A stretch of DNA of 64,000 nt, taken from Alphaproteobacteria bacterium (GTDB lineage Bacteria; Pseudomonadota; Alphaproteobacteria; Sphingomonadales; Sphingomonadaceae). Numbering within the stretch: the stretch's first letter is position 1; every line of letters begins with the position of its first letter. A program made the translations under genes and the position numbers. The notes beneath the pieces are model-generated. The model worked only from the letters and a program-made list of their open reading frames with translations. It was not told the origin of the DNA and made no database searches. Shown piece by piece: positions 60,653 to 64,000 of this stretch. Location: assembly GCA_005883305.1 (NCBI GenBank), contig VBAC01000001.1, forward strand, positions 806,001 to 870,000, given 5' to 3'.

Positions 60653-61405
60653 TCAAGCAACGCCGCGCGTAGCGCGTCCGCTTATATTTAGATCCTGAGG
60701 TGGGGACACTGGCTGTATTGAACACTCGCGCTCAGCCACCTTGTCGCCGAGGCGGGCCAAGGCCTCGGCCAGCTCGCCGCTGGGCGAGGATTGTCGACGT
60801 TCTCTCTGGGGCACCGCCGGGGCAGAGTTCGCCCGTCGTCGGCGCCGACGTTCGCATAGGTCGCGGAATCGCTGCAGGACGCGCCTGGTGAGCTTGGTGA
60901 CGTCGAAGAAATAGGCGTTGGTGTCCTGCTCGCGCTGAGGGCCGGCGTTCCCAATGCGGTCTGTTGCGCGCGTCCGCCTGACCCAATCGAGGAAGCCATG
61001 CCGCCGCAGCCTTGCGAGCGCCTCGACGACGGTCTTCCGGGCAAAGCCCGTCACCTTCTCGATCCACGCGATTGGCGGATCGAGGCGCCCTGTCTTGAAG
61101 TCGAGCTTGTTGCCGAAGCATAGAGCCTCGAGCACGAGAACGCCGTAGGGCGTTATGGGCCCCCGGCTTCCGTCTCGGCGACCCCATGCATCGAATTCCT
61201 TGGCGCATTTGACCAGGTCCTCGAGCCACCCCAGCGCGACATTGGTCGAGCCGCCGGCGATCGGCCGAAACACCTTCGCCCTGGGATCGTCGACGTCGTA
61301 GCTGTTGCGTCTGACGCCTCGATCGGGGCCGCGCGTCTTCCCGGCCAGACCAAAGGCGGTGCGTTGAGTGATCGCGCGGATCTCGCGCTTGCTGGGCGCC
61401 GTCAT
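60653..61405 (-). CDS. Winged-helix replication-initiator-like protein
   Basis: A 250-residue protein. Residues 85-165 resemble a plasmid/phage replication initiator or MarR-like winged helix (PPIAWIEKVTGFARKTVVEA, then LARLRRHGFLDWVRR). A basic stretch (RDLCERRRRRRANS) follows. It is preceded by a leader ORF and a highly structured region. As no P2-type gpA is found, this is the best candidate for the replication initiator, by inference. Confidence 0.55.
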   Translation of the reverse strand: MTAPSKREIRAITQRTAFGLAGKTRGPDRGVRRNSYDVDDPRAKVFRPIAGGSTNVALGWLEDLVKCAKEFDAWGRRDGSRGPITPYGVLVLEALCFGNKLDFKTGRLDPPIAWIEKVTGFARKTVVEALARLRRHGFLDWVRRTRATDRIGNAGPQREQDTNAYFFDVTKLTRRVLQRFRDLCERRRRRRANSAPAVPQRERRQSSPSGELAEALARLGDKVAERECSIQPVSPPQDLNISGRATRGVA

Positions 61406-61482
61406 GGCCGGCGCTCCTGATAATCGGATTGGCGAACGGGGCAGCTAGCGCGCCCGCGCGCAGAGAAGGCGAACGATTTCAT
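61402..61482 (-). CDS. 26-codon leader ORF upstream of the initiator-like gene
   Basis: An ATG at 61482 with GGAGG five bases upstream opens a 26-codon frame (MKSFAFSARGRASC at its start) whose TGA overlaps the next ATG by four bases (ATGA). The strong start signal and overlap suggest that translation of the downstream gene is coupled to it. Confidence 0.55.
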   Translation of the reverse strand: MKSFAFSARGRASCPVRQSDYQERRP

Positions 61483-61524
61483 TTCGGCCTCCGGTGCGGA
61501 AGTCGATGGATGCACGAAACCGCC

Positions 61525-61692
61525 GGCTGAAGACGGGTCCTCAGCCGCGCGGCTCGCAAGCGAACCTGCGCTGATGCGCAGGGGAAAAGGGGAGTGAGCT
61601 CGCCCCGCTAATCTGGATTAGGTTGGCCCACGCCCTGGGCGTGTTCCCCGCGCGGGGGGCCACGAGGCCCGAGGGCCTTCGTCCCGCGCGGG
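61525..61692 (-). promoter_or_regulatory. Cluster of inverted repeats upstream of the leader ORF (structured leader or origin)
   Basis: Successive inverted repeats: GGCTGA/TCAGCC (61525-61546), GCCGCGCGGC (61544-61553), CCTGCGC-TGAT-GCGCAGG (61565-61582), CTAAT-CTGG-ATTAG (61608-61621), CACGCC-CTG-GGCGTG (61629-61643), CCCCGCGCGGGG (61646-61657), GGCC-ACGA-GGCC (61658-61669), GGCCC-GA-GGGCC (61666-61677) and CCCGCGCGGG (61683-61692), the last able to pair with 61646-61657. No ORF explains it. Confidence 0.5.
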
Positions 61693-61739
61693 TGCCTCAA
61701 ACCTTGATAGAGCGCCTCTGGCGATTACGTAGGTAGCAG

Positions 61740-61752
61740 TCCTCCGCTACCA
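61740..61752 (+). other. attR core (TCCTCCGCTACCA)
   Basis: Exact copy of the last 13 bases of tRNA-Met, isolated from any tRNA body, 47 bp before the first right-flank chromosomal gene. It marks the right end of the prophage. Confidence 0.85.
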
Positions 61753-61798
61753 TCCCGTTCCTGAAGCGTTCAGAACGAACACGGCAAAGGGCCAACGC

Positions 61799-62134
61799 AT
61801 GATCGCGACGACCGGATATCTGATCGCCTCCGCGCTCGCCTCGGCCGCGCCGGCGCAGCCGGCCGCGCCGGGCTTTTCGGGGCTGTGGACTCGCTGGTCC
61901 GGGGTCAACGCCGAATCCCTTCAGGCCGAGACGACCCGCGCCGCCCCGGCTCAGGCCGAGGGCGTCTATCGCGCCGGAAGTCCGGAGCTGGGCGCCCGCG
62001 TCGGCGAGGAAGTGCGCGGCGGAAATTGCGCGGAAGGCGAGCGGCTCGCCCGCGCCGCCGGCGATTTTCCGCTGCTCGAAGCGGTGCGGACCCATTGCCG
62101 CGCAGGTGCGGTCCAGGCCGTTTCGCGCCGGTAG
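61799..62134 (+). CDS. Small exported protein of unknown function
   Basis: A 111-residue product with a signal-like N-terminus (YLIASALASAAPAQPAAPG) and two cysteines in the mature part (GGNCAEGE; THCRAG) that could form a disulfide. First host gene after attR. No family was recognised. Confidence 0.6.
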   Translation: MIATTGYLIASALASAAPAQPAAPGFSGLWTRWSGVNAESLQAETTRAAPAQAEGVYRAGSPELGARVGEEVRGGNCAEGERLARAAGDFPLLEAVRTHCRAGAVQAVSRR

Positions 62135-62145
62135 ATTCACCCGGA

Positions 62146-62259
62146 GTCATCCCGGCGCAGGCCGGGACCCATGAACCGAAGCGTTTGTAAGGATGCAGCG
62201 AGTCTTTCATCTGTCTCTCAAACACCGTGTTCATGGGTCCCGGCCTTCGCCGGGATGAC
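62146..62259. repeat. GTCATCCCGGCG palindromic element
   Basis: Second copy of the element at 16127-16239, with arms GTCATCCCGGCG/CGCCGGGATGAC and inner arms CCCATGAAC/GTTCATGGG. It lies between convergent genes. Confidence 0.8.
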
Positions 62260-62268
62260 TCCATCCCT

Positions 62269-63489
62269 TTAAGCGATCCGCTCCAGATAGCCGCCCGACC
62301 AGAGCGTCTTGATCAGCTCGACGGGCTTCTCGCACTTGAGGTCCGCCGCCGTGAAGGGCGCGCCGGACAAAGCCACGTCGAGCGCGTCGCCGTCGTCGGC
62401 CTCGAACTGCGAATCGCCGCCCGGGCCGATCAGCACCAGCTTGCCTTCGTCGTCGGCCACGTTCCACGGCACGAAGCGGCGGCGGCGGAAGCGGTCGGTC
62501 TCGAGGCTGCCGGTGCCGGCGGTGGCGATCACCCCCGACACGTTGGGGCGGCGGCCGCGGACGAAATTGTCGGCCAGCAGGTCGAACGCGCCATCCATGC
62601 TCGCATGGTCGGCGATCTCCTGCCTCAGCAGGTCGAAATGCGCGCGGGCCTCCTCCCGGTCGAACTCGCGCGAGGCGAAGCCGGGCGGAAGCGAACGGCG
62701 GAAGGCGGGCGAGGTCAGCGCCAGCTCCGAGATCGATTCGAGTGCGAGATCGGCCCAGGTCTTGGTGATCAGGCCGACCGTGATGTGAAGCGACGGTTCG
62801 TCGCCGACATTCTCGGCGTCGTGCATCATTCCGCGCGGCATGTAGACGCAGTCGCCCGGGTTCATCGTGAATTGCTGGGTGATCTCGCCGGGCTCATGCT
62901 GGCCGAGCTGGAACGCCTCGCCCCGGAACGGAGTCTCGACCGGCGTGCCGTACATCCGCCAGGCCTTGGCGCCCGAGACCTGCATCACGAACACATCGTG
63001 ATTGTCGTAGTGGATCGGGAAGCCCTGGTTGCCCGAGGGCGTCAGGTAGATGTTGGTCTGGACGTGGCAGGAGAAGATCTCCTCCAGCGCGCGGCAGAAC
63101 TCGCCGAGGCGGAAGATCGAATCGTGAAGCTGCGGAAGGATGATCGTCGAGCCGTTCAGATATTCCTCGGCGATGGTCACCCGGCCGACCCGGCCGTGGC
63201 CGTCGACATAATCGTCGCGCGAAATCCGGTTCTTGTGGTTGGTGAGGTCGACCATCCCTTCGCGAAGGTCCGCGCTGTTGAGGAATTCGTCGAGCATCTC
63301 AAGCGTCAGCAGGTCGGCGTAGCGGCGCGGTTCGTTCCGAATGTTGATCAGCGCCTCGCGCTCGTAGACGCGCTTCAGGAAATCCTCGGGCGTGGTCGGG
63401 GCGATGAGGAAGCCGAGCGCGTCCTCCTCCCAGCTCGGCGAGGGGCCCGCCGTATCGTTGTCGCCCGTCTTCAGTGCAGCGCCCGTCAT
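62269..63489 (-). CDS. JmjC/cupin-type Fe(II)/2-oxoglutarate oxygenase-like protein
   Basis: The start at 63489 is chosen because GGGGAGG lies seven bases upstream; further upstream the open frame reads through a palindromic repeat. The 406 residues contain a cupin_4/JmjC domain with the metal motif HYDNHD (about 170) and a later His in MPRGMMHDAENV. Relatives include ribosomal oxygenases such as RoxA, but the substrate here is unknown. Confidence 0.8.
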   Translation of the reverse strand: MTGAALKTGDNDTAGPSPSWEEDALGFLIAPTTPEDFLKRVYEREALINIRNEPRRYADLLTLEMLDEFLNSADLREGMVDLTNHKNRISRDDYVDGHGRVGRVTIAEEYLNGSTIILPQLHDSIFRLGEFCRALEEIFSCHVQTNIYLTPSGNQGFPIHYDNHDVFVMQVSGAKAWRMYGTPVETPFRGEAFQLGQHEPGEITQQFTMNPGDCVYMPRGMMHDAENVGDEPSLHITVGLITKTWADLALESISELALTSPAFRRSLPPGFASREFDREEARAHFDLLRQEIADHASMDGAFDLLADNFVRGRRPNVSGVIATAGTGSLETDRFRRRRFVPWNVADDEGKLVLIGPGGDSQFEADDGDALDVALSGAPFTAADLKCEKPVELIKTLWSGGYLERIA

Positions 63490-63573
63490 TCCCATGCCTC
63501 CCCGGTGATGCGCCGACCTTATCGGCGGGCGGGGGGCGGCACAAGGAAGAGGGCGCTCACCGTGCGACACCTC

Positions 63574-63654
63574 GTCATTGCGAGCGTAGCGAAGCAATCC
63601 AGTCCGGACTCGGAGGCCGCTGGATTGCTTCGTCGCTACGCTCCTCGCAATGAC
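63574..63654. repeat. GTCATTGCGAG palindromic element
   Basis: Intergenic copy of the element inside ccmH, with arms GTCATTGCGAG and CTCGCAATGAC and inner arms GCAATCCAG/CTGGATTGC. Confidence 0.85.
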
Positions 63655-63682
63655 GGCCAAACCCTACGACAACCGCTTTATG

Positions 63683-64000
63683 TCAGGCCTCCGCCTTCGC
63701 CGCCGGGATGACTCCGCGCTTGATCTGGTCGAGCTCGATCGATTCGAACAAAGCCTTGAAATTGCCCTCGCCGAAGCCCTCGTTGCCCTTGCGCTGGATG
63801 ATCTCGAAGAAGATCGGGCCGATCATGTTCTCGGTGAAGATCTGAAGCAGCAGGCCCTCGCCCGTCTCGGGCGAGCCGTCGATCAGGATCCGCCGCTCGC
63901 GCATCGCCTTGACGTCGTGGGCGTGGCCGGGGATTCGCTGGTCGATCATGTCGTAATAGGTTTCGGGGCTGTCCTGGAAGCGGACGCCGTTGGCGCGGAG
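63683..64000 (-). CDS. hpd: 4-hydroxyphenylpyruvate dioxygenase, C-terminal part (5' end outside window)
   Basis: The frame is open to the window edge and encodes the last 105 or so residues. The C-terminal HPPD signature is clear: LLQIFTENMIGPIFFEIIQR, with the iron-binding Glu in FFEII, then GFGEGNFKALFESIE. The enzyme converts 4-hydroxyphenylpyruvate to homogentisate in tyrosine catabolism. Confidence 0.95.
   Translation of the reverse strand, partial: LRANGVRFQDSPETYYDMIDQRIPGHAHDVKAMRERRILIDGSPETGEGLLLQIFTENMIGPIFFEIIQRKGNEGFGEGNFKALFESIELDQIKRGVIPAAKAEA

Larger units (their letters stand above)
20774..61752. mobile_element. P2-like prophage integrated in tRNA-Met by a serine recombinase
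   Basis: The element is bounded by a 13-bp direct repeat. It carries a complete P2-like set of capsid, packaging, tail, baseplate and lysis genes, a repressor/early operon, an Ogr-type activator and a serine recombinase at the tRNA end. No gene in the structural set appears truncated. Early and replication genes differ from P2: no HUH-type gpA replication protein or tyrosine integrase is seen. The size, 40,966 bp from core to core, is a little above that of P2. Confidence 0.93.

Noticed and set aside
61642-61657. GTGTTCCCCGCGCGGGG resembles a type I-E CRISPR repeat
   Set aside because: Only one copy is present, with no spacers and no cas genes; it is part of the inverted-repeat cluster.
63490-63660. 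57-codon N-terminal extension of the JmjC-like gene
   Set aside because: It translates the palindromic element at 63574-63654, and a strong ribosome-binding site precedes the ATG at 63489.

Overview
The window is GC-rich alphaproteobacterial DNA, most likely a Sphingomonadales chromosome. This is inferred from the clp, ccm, ald and kup gene content, the alphaproteobacterial-style intergenic palindromes and the codon use; it was not checked against any database. Two chromosomal blocks flank a 41-kb prophage.

Left block (1-20786). In order: the end of a surface-antigen-like gene, a secreted ClpP-like serine hydrolase, clpX, a 1158-residue type IIG (MmeI-like) restriction-modification protein, clpP, a lipoprotein, a GFA-family protein, tRNA-His, a Leu/Glu-type amino-acid dehydrogenase, an EamA transporter, the cytochrome c maturation operon ccmC-D-E-F-G-H-I, alanine dehydrogenase, Kup, a 2'-5' RNA ligase-like protein, a DUF3775 protein and tRNA-Met(CAT). 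The clpP-clpX pair, normally adjacent, is split by the restriction-modification gene. Intergenic palindromes and hairpin repeats are scattered through the block, and one palindrome has become part of the ccmH signal-peptide coding sequence.

Prophage (20774-61752). A 13-bp direct repeat, TCCTCCGCTACCA, lies in the 3' end of the tRNA-Met gene and again at 61740-61752, giving attL and attR 40,966 bp apart. The structural genes are P2-like: Q and P on the plus strand, then O, N, M, L, X, a lysis cassette (holin, GH108 lysozyme, Rz/Rz1), R and S, then J, I, H with tail fibres, then V, W, FI, FII, E/E', T, U and D, nearly all on the minus strand. V and W have moved from the J-I-H operon to the head of the tail sheath/tube operon. 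The early side is not P2-like. A repressor (plus strand) faces a long, tightly overlapping minus-strand operon encoding small DNA-binding and zinc-cluster proteins, an Ogr/Delta-type late activator, a ParB-family protein, a HerA-like ATPase and a large serine recombinase. Four copies of a 25-bp dyad (TGTTGTA, 11 bases, TACAACA) stand before the late transcription units and are the likely Ogr targets.

The recombinase gene ends inside the host tRNA gene, so integration replaces its last residues. At the right end a replication-initiator-like gene is preceded by a 26-codon leader ORF and about 170 bp packed with inverted repeats.

Right block (61753-64000). A small exported protein, a JmjC/cupin-type oxygenase, intergenic palindromes and the 3' part of hpd (4-hydroxyphenylpyruvate dioxygenase), which runs off the window.
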